Below are positions 35,574-44,489 of a stretch of 64,000 nucleotides of DNA, one piece after another; positions within the stretch are counted from its first letter, which is position 1, and the number at the start of each line of letters is the position of its first letter. The notes under the pieces are model-generated. The model saw only the letters and a list, made by a program, of their open reading frames with translations. It ran no database searches and had not been told where the DNA came from. The translations under genes were made by a program, and so were the position numbers. This stretch comes from Hungatella sp. Lineage in GTDB: Bacteria > Bacillota > Clostridia > Lachnospirales > Lachnospiraceae. The DNA lies in assembly GCA_022796015.1 (NCBI GenBank), contig JAAWHU010000008.1, positions 1 to 64,000 of the forward strand. Direction: 5' to 3'.

Positions 35574-35695
35574 ATCTATTCTCCTTTATGGTTTTCTATG
35601 CCTTTTGAAAAATGCAAGGTCATTATACCCTATCTGCAGCGGGAAAGCTATTAAAAGAACTCTAATTATTTCTTACAAACTTGTAACCGGAATGT

Positions 35696-35731
35696 AAAAA
35701 AGAAGCAGCCCTCAAGGACTGCCTCTTTTTC
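35696..35731 (-). terminator. Terminator after the DUF4397 gene
   Basis: An AGAAGCAG...CTGCCTCT imperfect stem around a CTCAAGGA centre, with T-runs on both strands. It lies 8 nt past the stop of the DUF4397 gene. Confidence 0.75.
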
Positions 35732-35738
35732 TAATCCC

Positions 35739-36737
35739 CTAATAAACAAGATCGCTTTCCAAAGTAAGAATCTGCAGAGATGGGAACTGGTACGCACGGC
35801 CGATAATGTACAGAGTATAAGTAACCCCGGACATTACGTTGAACATGGACGAATCCATAATAGCAATCCGTGTATTATTGCATTCCACATATCCGTCTCC
35901 CATAATAACCTGATTATTGTTTGTACATGGCAGAGCCTCAGACACTAAAGCCCGGTAAGCGCCCTGGCTGATTCCCCGGTATCCCGTGATGCCAAGCTGG
36001 CTTACACCTTGGAAGATTCGTCCGTAGCCTGACAAAAAGATATCCACGGCCCCGCTGTTAGGCGATAGGTTTACCGCCCTTAGGCATCCTGAATTTCTTG
36101 AATTGCAAGGCGTATCCGTAAGGGTGAACAGGGTTATGCCGGAACCATCATTTATAATGGATACCGTATAGGCATTGCCATCCACAAAGTTTAAGTATCT
36201 CTGATACAGGGTGTTTCCGGTTCTGGCATCCGTAATGGTTATCATTGTGCTCTGACTGCCGCTGTCCAGATAATAAGGAGTAAAATTGCCGTACTGCATG
36301 TTGTTGATAACCGTGCGGTTTCCGATACGCACATTGACAGCCGGCTGATCCACCGCTGCATGAAGGAAACGAATATTGGCCATCCGGCTGCCTGACGAGC
36401 AGTTAAAGCAGGGAGACTGTCCCGGTGTTACAATAATGGGAGGAGTAACGATCACTCCTGATGGCGGTCCCCAGGAAGGAGTATCCGGAGAGATTGGGAA
36501 AAATCCCGGGGAGTTGCTGCCTCCTCCTGATGGCGGCCCCCAAGAAGGGGTATCCGGCGAAATAGGGAAATATCCCGGTGAATTGTCCCCAGGCGGCGGT
36601 CCCCAGGAAGGAGTATCCGGGGAGATTGGGGCAAAACCCGGATCCGAGGTGGACTGTCCGACAGCCCCTACGGCTTGCTGCGTAACAGCTTCTGTGGCAG
36701 AGCGGGTAGTATTCAATCCGTCTCTCTTGATAAACAT
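35739..36737 (-). CDS. DUF4397 protein with N-terminal PISPDTPSWGPP repeats
   Basis: A 332-residue protein. Residues ~30-95 are three near-identical Pro/Ser/Gly-rich units of the PGFFPISPDTPSWGPP type. Two DUF4397-like beta domains follow, first MANIRFLHAAVDQPAVNVRI and then CLRAVNLSPNSGAVDIFLSG. There is no signal peptide, which is odd for DUF4397 proteins, which are usually extracytoplasmic. In a spore former a spore-coat or exosporium role is possible but not shown. The start at 36737 (MFIKRDGLN) has an AGAAAGGAAAG site; a Met seven codons earlier is less likely. Confidence 0.75.
   Translation of the reverse strand: MFIKRDGLNTTRSATEAVTQQAVGAVGQSTSDPGFAPISPDTPSWGPPPGDNSPGYFPISPDTPSWGPPSGGGSNSPGFFPISPDTPSWGPPSGVIVTPPIIVTPGQSPCFNCSSGSRMANIRFLHAAVDQPAVNVRIGNRTVINNMQYGNFTPYYLDSGSQSTMITITDARTGNTLYQRYLNFVDGNAYTVSIINDGSGITLFTLTDTPCNSRNSGCLRAVNLSPNSGAVDIFLSGYGRIFQGVSQLGITGYRGISQGAYRALVSEALPCTNNNQVIMGDGYVECNNTRIAIMDSSMFNVMSGVTYTLYIIGRAYQFPSLQILTLESDLVY
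36456..36644 (-). repeat. Three tandem coding repeats of about 60-66 bp
   Basis: DNA repeats encoding (P)G(F/Y)xPISPDTPSWGPP, with linkers of Gly, Asn and Ser of varying length. The copies are highly alike at the DNA level, consistent with recent copy-number change. Confidence 0.85.
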
Positions 36738-36818
36738 AGGCTTTCCTTTCTGATTCATTGCTAATGCAAGCGATATGCTATATCATATGCCTTAAAGCCC
36801 CTGTCCCGTGACCTGTTT

Positions 36819-37895
36819 TTAAAAATTTTTCTTCAATCGCTCTTTTGCCGGCTGATACCCTTCCTTTGCCGCCATACGGTAATACTTTATGGCAAGCTCC
36901 GCCTGTCCTGACACCTCATACCAGGCGCCCAGATTATAAGCCGCCTTAAAAGATCCGGTTCCCACCACTCCGCCCAGTTCCGGCCGTTCCCCGGTATTCA
37001 GACACCGCAGATAACATTTCTCAATGTTAGGCAAAAGACCAATATACTGCTCCACGTCAGACAAAACCCGCTTCATATAGAAAAGGCCGCACACAAAAGA
37101 GAAATCCGGCCAGGTTCCCAGAAACGGCTCCTCCTTCTCCACAATCAAGGCAGCCTCGTCCAGACATTCCTTCCCGCCCAGATCCAGCAGAGTATAAAGA
37201 TAGAGAACCACTCCCCCGGCCCGGTATGCCTCCTTTGGGTGAACAAGCCTGTAAAAATTACGGAAATATTCCAAGCTCTCTGTATATTTTTTTAAGTTTC
37301 TCAATGTGGACGCCAGCTGAAAGTGGTAGTATCCATCCTCCGGATACTCTTTCACCGCCTTCTGAAGATAGGGGAGATTCCTCTCTCCTTTATCCTCGTT
37401 CATATAGCCATCGTGGTCCGCAGACAGAGGAAGAACATAGCAGGGATAGTCCCCTGCCGGCTGCTCATGAATAGGGCCGGTGTATCGGACCCCTTTGGGA
37501 AGCAGCCGAGGAAGCACGGAAGTACTTCGGCTGACCCCATCCTCATCTCTGTAGGAATCATATCTGGTAATGCCGCCCAGCCAGATACCCTCCCGGCTTT
37601 TCAAAAGCTTCTCCAGCCCTTTCCGGCTGCAGCTTCTCAAATACTCATCTGCGTCAAGAATCAGGTTCCAGTCCCCATCCGAATGGTCCAGGGCATAATT
37701 CCGGGCAGCAGAAAAGTCGTTGACCCATAAAAAGTCCACGACTGTTGCTCCCATTTCCTTTGCTATGAACTTAGTCCTGTCGGAGGAACCGGTATCTGCT
37801 ATGATGATCTGGTCCACCAAAGGCTTTGCCGCCTTCAGGCAGCGCCTTAAACTGCGCTCCTCGTTCTTTACGATCATTACCAGATTAATCTTCAC
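36819..37895 (-). CDS. Family 2 glycosyltransferase with C-terminal TPR/Sel1-like repeats
   Basis: A 358-residue protein starting at a GTG (VKINLVMIVKNEERSL) that overlaps the PilZ gene stop by 1 nt. The GT-A catalytic core shows DQIIIADTGSSDRTKFIAKE and the DADEYLRS metal/sugar-binding motif. The C-terminal half is helical with repeat units such as YYHFQLASTLRNLKKYTESL and ELAIKYYRMAAKEG. A longer ATG-started frame would run into the PilZ gene and is rejected. Being coupled to a PilZ protein in a motility operon, flagellin glycosylation is a fair guess. Confidence 0.85.
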   Translation of the reverse strand: MKINLVMIVKNEERSLRRCLKAAKPLVDQIIIADTGSSDRTKFIAKEMGATVVDFLWVNDFSAARNYALDHSDGDWNLILDADEYLRSCSRKGLEKLLKSREGIWLGGITRYDSYRDEDGVSRSTSVLPRLLPKGVRYTGPIHEQPAGDYPCYVLPLSADHDGYMNEDKGERNLPYLQKAVKEYPEDGYYHFQLASTLRNLKKYTESLEYFRNFYRLVHPKEAYRAGGVVLYLYTLLDLGGKECLDEAALIVEKEEPFLGTWPDFSFVCGLFYMKRVLSDVEQYIGLLPNIEKCYLRCLNTGERPELGGVVGTGSFKAAYNLGAWYEVSGQAELAIKYYRMAAKEGYQPAKERLKKNF

Positions 37896-38521
37896 TATAT
37901 TTTCCTTCCCGGGTTCTTCTGCTTCTCCATCTGCTTTGCAAAGACAAACTTGCGTATGGTAGCCTCTGTCTCCGATGACAGGTTGACAAACTGGCACCCG
38001 TAACCGAACCCGCCTGTAGCGGCCCGCTTTACCCTGAGGATCTTTGCACTGACCTGACATAAATCCTTCTCAAAGCGATGAGTAAAAAAGAACTTCTCCC
38101 CTGTCTTTATGGCCTGGGATGTTACCACATAGATACCGCCTGCGCTGATATTGCGGATGGTTCCCGTAAAAAAGCTGCCGCTGCTTAAGGTAAACTCCGT
38201 GGAAATATGTACTCTGACCCTCAAATCCTTCTGTCTCTGGAATACATCGCTGATTTCCAGAATCTCACAGTCAGCCATCCACGGCTCGTTGATTCTGTTC
38301 TCTTGAGCATTCTTGCGGATCACAAGCTCGCAGTAACACCGGATCAATCCCTGCTGCATATCATAAAAATCCACAAAAGTCTGGAATCTCACACTGCGCA
38401 GCTTATAATTGCTGAAATACAGCCTTACAGTCTCGTCATTGCCTGTCTCCACCCTGGCTCTGGACAAGGGTTTATTGTCTGTTCCATATACCAGACAGCT
38501 TTCACAATCCCTGAACTTCAT
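37895..38521 (-). CDS. PilZ-domain protein, YcgR-like flagellar brake candidate
   Basis: A 208-residue protein. An N-terminal YcgR-N-like domain covers about residues 1-95, and a PilZ domain about 95-200. The c-di-GMP-binding signature is visible: RQKDLRVRV (RxxxR) at about 94-102 and NISAGGIYV ((D/N)xSxxG) further on. It probably senses c-di-GMP and slows flagellar rotation, as YpfA/DgrA/YcgR do. It is in the minus-strand motility unit headed by the sigma-D promoter at 43946-43972. Confidence 0.88.
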   Translation of the reverse strand: MKFRDCESCLVYGTDNKPLSRARVETGNDETVRLYFSNYKLRSVRFQTFVDFYDMQQGLIRCYCELVIRKNAQENRINEPWMADCEILEISDVFQRQKDLRVRVHISTEFTLSSGSFFTGTIRNISAGGIYVVTSQAIKTGEKFFFTHRFEKDLCQVSAKILRVKRAATGGFGYGCQFVNLSSETEATIRKFVFAKQMEKQKNPGRKI

Positions 38522-38562
38522 AACCTACGCCCTCCTAAATGTGCTTCTTTCCCTATTCCCGC

Positions 38563-39381
38563 CTATATGGTAATGGAACCTACTTCTCTGCTGGCATTCA
38601 TCATCATCTGTAACCGCAGAATCTGCACCAGGCTGGCAAAACTTTCTTTATCAATGGATATGGTATCTCCCCCATCCTCCGCTGTTGCGGCGCCTAAAAG
38701 CATACTCAGGGCGCTGGTAGTACTGCCGTAGCTTCCCAGACCTCCCATTCCATATGCGCTTCCAAGGCTGCTTAAGCTGCCTCCGTAATAGCTTCCCATG
38801 CCCAGGCTGCCGGAGCCGTAAAGGCCTCCCAAGGACAGGGAGGAAGACCTTGCCACCACTTTTCCCGAAGAGAGGGGAGCGCCGTCAAGATATGCATTAA
38901 CTGTCTTTACATAATTCTGGGTCTCTTTGTAAGGCGGAATCCCGCCGTATTTCTGAACGCTGTTTGGGCCCGCATTGTAAGCGGCAAGAGCCAGATTTAC
39001 ATTGCCGCCAAACCGCTCCAAATTCTCTTTTAAATATTTTGCACCGCCCATAATATTCTGTCTTGCATCATAAGGATCCACCACGCCTAAGGCCCTGGCC
39101 GTAGCGGGCATAAGCTGCATCACACCGATGGCTCCCGCCTTAGACACTGCCTTAGGATTAAAATTAGACTCCGCTTTCGCAACGGCTTTCAGAAGATTCT
39201 CCGAAATCCCGTATTTGGAGGCCGCCTCCTGAAATATAGAATCCATACTCTCCGTTCCGCCTTGGTACATCCCCTTAAGGACGGTCTGAAAACCTTCGCT
39301 GTTCTTTTCGGTCTGAGTAACCCTCTCCTCCTGAAGATTTGCCCCTGCAAGATTATTTACCGCTGATGCTGCCACTTCCAT
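38563..39381 (-). CDS. Lytic transglycosylase-like protein (SLT domain)
   Basis: A 272-residue protein. The SLT domain spans about residues 50-165, with the catalytic Glu71 in AKAESNFNP, AGAIGVMQLMPATA and the AAYNAGPNSVQKYGG motif. A Gly/Ser/Tyr/Leu-rich linker follows (SLGGLYGSGSLGMGSYYGGS). No signal peptide is visible, so export may be through the flagellar apparatus, as for FlgJ-type rod muramidases. It lies in the sigma-D unit, so assembly-associated wall cleavage is plausible. Confidence 0.85.
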   Translation of the reverse strand: MEVAASAVNNLAGANLQEERVTQTEKNSEGFQTVLKGMYQGGTESMDSIFQEAASKYGISENLLKAVAKAESNFNPKAVSKAGAIGVMQLMPATARALGVVDPYDARQNIMGGAKYLKENLERFGGNVNLALAAYNAGPNSVQKYGGIPPYKETQNYVKTVNAYLDGAPLSSGKVVARSSSLSLGGLYGSGSLGMGSYYGGSLSSLGSAYGMGGLGSYGSTTSALSMLLGAATAEDGGDTISIDKESFASLVQILRLQMMMNASREVGSITI

Positions 39382-39428
39382 AATATTTGCTCCTCTTTTT
39401 TAGATTCCATACTGTGAAGGCAGAAGCT

Positions 39429-40643
39429 TTATCTTGCCGCTGCTCCGTTACCTCCGATATTCCATCCTTCGATATTGGTATTCACAGCCATGCTGCCGTC
39501 CTGATAGAAATAGTACCATACATCTCCTACTCTCTGCCAGCCCGTAAGCATCCTGCCATCGGTTCCCAAATAGTACCACTTGCCGTTTACCTGCACCCAG
39601 CCTCTCTGCATACAGCCTGAGGCATCGGTATAATACCAGGCGGAAGGCTCCGGCTGAATCCATCCTGTAAGCATATCCCCGTTGGCCGTGAGAAAATACC
39701 AGGAATCGCCGGAAGGATTAACCCATCCCGTCTTCATAACTCCCTTCTGGTCCATGTAATACCAAAAACCGTTGATGAACTGCCAGCCCTTTGCCATGTT
39801 GCCATTCTGGTCAAAATAATACCACTGATTGGAAATCTTCTTCCAGGTATTCACATCCTTCCGGCCGTCAGGAAGAATGTAGTTATTGCCCTTGATTCCT
39901 CCGCCGTCAGAAGGAGAATCATCCATCTCCTCCCAGTCGAACTCCTGCTCTGTGGAAGAGACAAACTCCCCCTCTTTTAAATATTTCTTCTCGTCCGCAG
40001 TGGTGGGAATCGCCTTTACTTCATAATAATATGTCTTATCGATATCCTTCATGTATTCGGATAAGTCAATATTGGCTCCCGTCACCGTAAGACGCTTTAC
40101 CACCTTATTGTCGCCGTAAAGCACCAGAGAATATCCCGGGGCATATTCCACAGCCTTCCACACGGCCCGGTTCTCGTCGGAACTGCTCCATCCGGCCTTT
40201 GCTGGATTGCCCAGAACCATCACCGGCTTGTAATCCACTTTTACCTGAAGCTTATTATCCTCCAGCCCTTTGGCCGACACAAAATCAGCGCCGCTGATCT
40301 TGCACTTGGAGCGGGTCAAGGATGTGGGAAATACCTTCCCCTCATCTGCCGCCAGAGTAATCTCCACCCGGACTTTCTTTCCGGGCTTCCACTTCTCGTA
40401 GTCTGTACCGTACTGGAAATCCTCCAGCGTATACCCTGTTCCGGAAGCTGTAATCTCCGGCTCCATAATCTCCTGGGCTTCCCCGTAAGAAGACTTAAAG
40501 GTAACCGATACGCTCTCGATCACACTGGACTCCGCCCCGTATACTTCCGTGCCGCCTTCCAGCCACAGAGAGCTTCCTATGACTATACATGCGCAGCTCC
40601 CTGCCGCTATCATTCTTATTCTCTTCCAAATCAACATTCTCAT
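39429..40643 (-). CDS. Secreted protein with C-terminal cell-wall-binding repeats (404 aa)
   Basis: A signal peptide covers about residues 1-36. The middle region (about 40-235) has beta-rich domains like those of the next gene. The C-terminus carries about six choline/glucan-binding-type units of the GWxxxxGxWYYxxxxGxMxTGW kind (KGWQFINGFWYYMDQKGVMK and similar). Such repeats usually bind choline-bearing teichoic acids or glucans. It is a paralogue of the gene upstream. Its place in the sigma-D unit suggests expression together with motility. Confidence 0.85.
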   Translation of the reverse strand: MRMLIWKRIRMIAAGSCACIVIGSSLWLEGGTEVYGAESSVIESVSVTFKSSYGEAQEIMEPEITASGTGYTLEDFQYGTDYEKWKPGKKVRVEITLAADEGKVFPTSLTRSKCKISGADFVSAKGLEDNKLQVKVDYKPVMVLGNPAKAGWSSSDENRAVWKAVEYAPGYSLVLYGDNKVVKRLTVTGANIDLSEYMKDIDKTYYYEVKAIPTTADEKKYLKEGEFVSSTEQEFDWEEMDDSPSDGGGIKGNNYILPDGRKDVNTWKKISNQWYYFDQNGNMAKGWQFINGFWYYMDQKGVMKTGWVNPSGDSWYFLTANGDMLTGWIQPEPSAWYYTDASGCMQRGWVQVNGKWYYLGTDGRMLTGWQRVGDVWYYFYQDGSMAVNTNIEGWNIGGNGAAAR

Positions 40644-40658
40644 GACTCACCTCACATG

Positions 40659-42038
40659 TTACCGCCAAACTCCGTCAGAATCAACCTGAAATCCATCGAT
40701 CTGCGTGTCATGGGCCATCTCTCCCGATCCGGGGTAAAAATAGTACCAGGCTCCATCGATCTGATACCACCCCTCCACGATCTCCCCGTTTAAATCTGCA
40801 AAATAAGTCTTTTCATCTCGCCTGATCCACCCTGTGAACATAGCTCCCTGAAGACTGTTATCCAGAGTGTTCATATAATACTTCTTGTTTCCCAGGGTCA
40901 GCCAGCCTGTAAACAGACTCCCATCCTGGTTGAAATAATAGTAATAAGGCCCGATTACCCGCCAGCCCGAGGATACCATGGAGCCCACCGGATGGCCTGC
41001 CTCCTGCTCGGTCCTGAAATAATACCACACATCGCCGATTCTGGTCCATCCTGCTGCCATCTGTCCGTTGCCGTGGAAGAAATACTGGTCTCCGCTTATA
41101 TTCTGCCAGCCTGTAACCATGGCGCTGTTCATGTCAAAATAGTACCACTGGCCTTCGATGTTCTCCCACTTTAAGGTGCTCAGATCCCCGGCAGGATATC
41201 GATATCTCCATATCCCCTCCTCCTGAAACCAGCCCACGGTTTTCTCCGTGCCCTTCACAGTAGTGGGTTTTGCAGACTGCTGGCCCTTCCCGTCGGACAC
41301 ATACCTGTCTGTGATCTCCAGATCACCCGATTCAAGCCAGTCGCTCTTCTTTCCATACTTGTTCTGGGTATCCGTCCCCGGAATGGTGCGGATCTTAAAC
41401 ATATAGGTGCCTGTCTGGGTCATATAAGGATAAAAATTATATCGGGTAGAACTGGTTTTATCCACCTTGAACACGCTCTTATTGTTGCGGTAAAGCTGAA
41501 GTTCATAATATCCCGAACCGTTCTCCGGCTTCTCCCAGCGGGCCTCACCTATGGTTTTCTCGTTCCAATATGCATCCTTGGGAGTGTCATACTCTCCCTT
41601 AACGGGATTTATTCTCATGGTAACCACCAGGTTATCCCCATCCCGCCTGGCCGACACGAAAGAGCCGCCGCTGACTTTAACGTTGGATTCCTTGTAGCTG
41701 GCCAGAAAATAATATTCACTGACATCATCAGGCTGAAGGACCACCTTCATCCTGGGTTCATCGGAAGCCACTACCTGCTTGGATGAGCTGTCCACCCATG
41801 AAGCCTCAACCACTGTAAATCGAGACCCTTTTTCCGTCACCATGACCCCGCCTTCCTCAGGGCTGCCGCTGCCGATCTGAATATCCGGCAGAGTATCTCC
41901 GGCTTTTATTCTTGAAGAAACCTTTACCGTTACGGTGTTAATGGGCTTGGTGGCCGCAAGGGACTCCATAGGCATAGCTGCCATAAGGCAGAGACACCCA
42001 AGAACCGCAGCGGTCCATCGTTTTATCATCTGATACAT
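40659..42038 (-). CDS. Secreted protein with C-terminal cell-wall-binding repeats (459 aa)
   Basis: A signal peptide (about 1-29, LGCLCLMAAMPMESLAA) is followed by two beta-rich domains (about 30-260), then seven repeats such as TGWQNISGDQYFFHGNGQMA and AGWTRIGDVWYYF. It is an evident paralogue of the 404-residue protein 15 nt downstream. The pair may have arisen by tandem duplication. Substrate and exact role unknown. Confidence 0.85.
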   Translation of the reverse strand: MYQMIKRWTAAVLGCLCLMAAMPMESLAATKPINTVTVKVSSRIKAGDTLPDIQIGSGSPEEGGVMVTEKGSRFTVVEASWVDSSSKQVVASDEPRMKVVLQPDDVSEYYFLASYKESNVKVSGGSFVSARRDGDNLVVTMRINPVKGEYDTPKDAYWNEKTIGEARWEKPENGSGYYELQLYRNNKSVFKVDKTSSTRYNFYPYMTQTGTYMFKIRTIPGTDTQNKYGKKSDWLESGDLEITDRYVSDGKGQQSAKPTTVKGTEKTVGWFQEEGIWRYRYPAGDLSTLKWENIEGQWYYFDMNSAMVTGWQNISGDQYFFHGNGQMAAGWTRIGDVWYYFRTEQEAGHPVGSMVSSGWRVIGPYYYYFNQDGSLFTGWLTLGNKKYYMNTLDNSLQGAMFTGWIRRDEKTYFADLNGEIVEGWYQIDGAWYYFYPGSGEMAHDTQIDGFQVDSDGVWR

Positions 42039-42074
42039 GGTATAACCTCCTTACTTCACCTGGCGGCACACGGC

Positions 42075-42422
42075 TTACTGCTCTGCATTCAGAGCCTCCG
42101 CCTCCTGGCCGTCGCCTGCATGATCCGGCCCCTCCTGGGCTTTTTCCTGCTCCCCCGGTGCAAATCCCAAAAAATAAATGTAAATATCTACGATAGCCTG
42201 ATACAATTCCCTGGGAATCTCAGCTCCAAGCTGAAGCTGAGTAAGGAGCGTTGCCAAAGAATCATCTTCATAAACCGGAACCCCTGCTTCCAAAGCCGTC
42301 TCCGTAATCTTCTCCGCCATATACCCCATACCCGAGGCCACAATAACCGGAGCCCCGTTCCTCTCAGGGTTATATTTTAACGCAACGGCCTTCTGCCGCA
42401 TGAGCTCATCAAATTCTGACAT
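42075..42422 (-). CDS. FlhB C-terminal-domain-like protein
   Basis: A 115-residue protein equivalent to the cytoplasmic C-terminal part of FlhB: AVALKYNPERNGAPVIVASG, then GVPVYEDDSLATLLTQL and GAEIPRELYQAIVDIYIY. There are no TM segments, and it begins where full FlhB has just passed the autocleaved NPTH site. Such FhlB/YlqH-type proteins occur in Bacillota beside fliK-like genes. It overlaps the fliK-like gene by 14 nt, so the two are likely coupled. Confidence 0.88.
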   Translation of the reverse strand: MSEFDELMRQKAVALKYNPERNGAPVIVASGMGYMAEKITETALEAGVPVYEDDSLATLLTQLQLGAEIPRELYQAIVDIYIYFLGFAPGEQEKAQEGPDHAGDGQEAEALNAEQ

Positions 42423-43839
42423 TGATCGTTCTCTCCTTCTCCCGTATCTCAGGGAAGACCTCGTCTACCCTTCTGTCCCGGACACGCTGGCGCACCATAA
42501 GCTGGCTGAACCGGATTCCATTATCCTTTAGGATATCTGCCACCTCTGTCTGGATCTTTTTCTCCTGCTTTGCTAAGTTGGGCGGGACCAGAAGCTGCAC
42601 CTTGGCCTCATGGTCCTGGAGAATCATAACCAGCTCAAACTTACCTACGCTCTGAATATCAAACTTTAAGAAAAGCTTAATCCGCCTGCCTTCGCTGTCG
42701 TCATCCTTCTTGGCATCCGGGTCCACCCACATCTCCGACATCACGTTGTTATCTTCATATTGGAAAGGAAGAATAAAATGAAGAAGGGGCATATACACGC
42801 TTTCGTTCATAAGCATGCCGTTCATAATGGTATAGAACTGCTGCACATTCTCCAAGCCGGCCTGTCCGTTGGCCCCTCTTAAAACCAGCTGGGACAACCC
42901 ATCTGCAAAATCCGACATGGGCCGGGCCTCCCCGGAGCCTGCCTTTAAAAGATTCTGCATACTCTCCTGGGCGTCTCCCTTAAACAGACGGATAAAATCC
43001 CGGTCATTAAGCATATCCTCAAAAAGCTTATACAGCCTGTCTATGCCGCCATCCTGATATCTGGCCGTATGGAAGACCAGAAGCATGGTAGCCTCCCTGA
43101 TGGCGCCATAATCATGGGTCCTGGAAATATACTGGGAAAGGAAGGGAATCAGGCTTCGGTTAAGGACTCCTGTATTGTGAGACGTGCTGCCGTTGGCCGC
43201 CTGCCAGTTCATGGAATCCGCCAGCTCCCGGAATTCCTCCCGGTAGGATCTGAGAAGAAGCTGCTCTATGTCATCGGTCAGGGAATGCATCTGCTGTAAA
43301 AGATGTGTCCCTGAAGAATAGTTATTATAGCCCTTTAAGAAAGCCAGCACCGCATCCTGAAGCCCCTGGGAAGAGCTCTGAGACAGCACCGACCTTAGCT
43401 GGTTGAAAAACTCCCCGTTAAACTTGGCCTGAAGCCTTCCCTGTCCTTCCAAGAACATAAGCAGATCCTCCGGCGAGTCCATGCGCATGGACATCACCAG
43501 TTTCTCGATCAGACTTACAACCTCGGCCTGCCCCGACTCCCGCAGCGCCGCCATATCGGTAAACAGCAGACGCTCCATAATGCCGGCCAGCTCTCCGCCC
43601 TCTCCAAGCCCCTTAATAAAGGCGCCGTAATTACTCTCGTAATCCACGACACTGAACAGGGCATCCTTGGCGCCGCCTGACTGATCATTCTCCTTGCCGT
43701 CACTTCTGACCACTCTGGTGGGATCTACCGGGTTGCGCAGAGAAGGGTTCCCGATACTATGCTTGGGATCCTGCGGATTCACCATATTCCGGTTATCTGC
43801 ATTCACATTCGGTGGTGTTACCTGTAAAATATTCGCCAT
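42409..43839 (-). CDS. Flagellar hook-length control FliK-like protein
   Basis: A 476-residue soluble protein. The N-terminus is polar; the long middle is helical; the C-terminal ~120 residues (SEMWVDPDAKKDDD, then FLKFDIQSVGKFELVMIL) look like the FliK C-terminal/switch domain. It is paired with an FlhB-C-like gene, as FliK-like genes of B. subtilis ylqG-ylqH are. Its role would be export switching, but it may be a paralogue of the main FliK. It is first behind the sigma-D promoter at 43946-43972. Confidence 0.75.
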   Translation of the reverse strand: MANILQVTPPNVNADNRNMVNPQDPKHSIGNPSLRNPVDPTRVVRSDGKENDQSGGAKDALFSVVDYESNYGAFIKGLGEGGELAGIMERLLFTDMAALRESGQAEVVSLIEKLVMSMRMDSPEDLLMFLEGQGRLQAKFNGEFFNQLRSVLSQSSSQGLQDAVLAFLKGYNNYSSGTHLLQQMHSLTDDIEQLLLRSYREEFRELADSMNWQAANGSTSHNTGVLNRSLIPFLSQYISRTHDYGAIREATMLLVFHTARYQDGGIDRLYKLFEDMLNDRDFIRLFKGDAQESMQNLLKAGSGEARPMSDFADGLSQLVLRGANGQAGLENVQQFYTIMNGMLMNESVYMPLLHFILPFQYEDNNVMSEMWVDPDAKKDDDSEGRRIKLFLKFDIQSVGKFELVMILQDHEAKVQLLVPPNLAKQEKKIQTEVADILKDNGIRFSQLMVRQRVRDRRVDEVFPEIREKERTINVRI

Positions 43840-43945
43840 ACTTCCCCCAACCTTTATTCTTACTTAATCCATACCCTGCCCTGCCAGGCATCCTTCCGGG
43901 TATGCTTCGCACAATATAAATACAATATAGCACAATATTATTTAT

Positions 43946-43972
43946 ATATCGGCGCGTTTTTTTTATAGTTTA
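43946..43972 (-). promoter_or_regulatory. Sigma-D (sigma-28) promoter for the fliK-like unit
   Basis: On the minus strand TAAA (43969-43972), exactly 15 nt, then GCCGATAT (43946-43953): a perfect match to the sigma-28 consensus. The predicted start site is about 100 nt upstream of the fliK-like ATG. Confidence 0.9.
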
Positions 43973-44102
43973 GGATAAAACATGCCGGAATATGTTTTGG
44001 TCTACTTTATTATAGTATTTTTTCTTCTTTTGCACAAGATAAATAACATAACATTATTTTTACGTCTTTATTAAAATATTAAATAAACCGGAAACCTTTG
44101 GC

Positions 44103-44129
44103 TTATGTTAATGAAAAAAATGCCGATAA
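44103..44129 (+). promoter_or_regulatory. Sigma-D-like promoter for flgM-csrA
   Basis: A perfect -10 GCCGATAA (44122-44129) with a weak -35 (TTAT, 44103-44106) at 15 nt spacing, about 60 nt upstream of flgM. It is divergent from the perfect sigma-28 promoter about 150 bp away. The 353-bp gap between the two operons is otherwise AT-rich and holds no supported gene. Confidence 0.7.
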
Positions 44130-44192
44130 TTACAGATATAGAAGAACTATTTTATATGATTTGGACCAGTAAGAATCAGAAGGGAGGTCTCT

Positions 44193-44489
44193 ATGAATAT
44201 TACATTTCAGACTATAAACACCTCTTACCGTTCGTCAGTTCCCACCCAGCCCCGGTTTAAGTCCAAGACCGAGAAGGCAAAAGGTGATTACGATACCGTG
44301 AATATCCGCAGCACCAGATCTGTTCAGGAGGATGATGAAAGTTTTGCCCGCATCTTAGCGCGCAAGACTGCCGCACAGCTTGGCAGTGTAAGTCAGGAGC
44401 GGGTTCAGGAGCTTGGTAATCGGGTAGCTGACGGAACCTACACGCCGGATGCACAGCGCATCGCCGGCCGGCTTTTGGGCCTTGGATGA
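44193..44489 (+). CDS. flgM: Anti-sigma-28 factor FlgM
   Basis: A 98-residue protein. The C-terminal half matches FlgM: RSTRSVQEDDESFARILARK, then GSVSQERVQELGNRVADGTY and IAGRLLGLG. FlgM binds SigD and is exported once the hook is finished, releasing late genes. It has a GGAGG ribosome site and overlaps flgN by 4 nt. SigD is encoded at 61060-61830. Confidence 0.92.
   Translation: MNITFQTINTSYRSSVPTQPRFKSKTEKAKGDYDTVNIRSTRSVQEDDESFARILARKTAAQLGSVSQERVQELGNRVADGTYTPDAQRIAGRLLGLG

Noticed and set aside
37896..38060. Glycosyltransferase extended N-terminus from an upstream ATG
   Set aside because: These codons run inside the PilZ gene in another frame. The GTG at 37895 overlaps the PilZ stop and starts the conserved GT2 strand.
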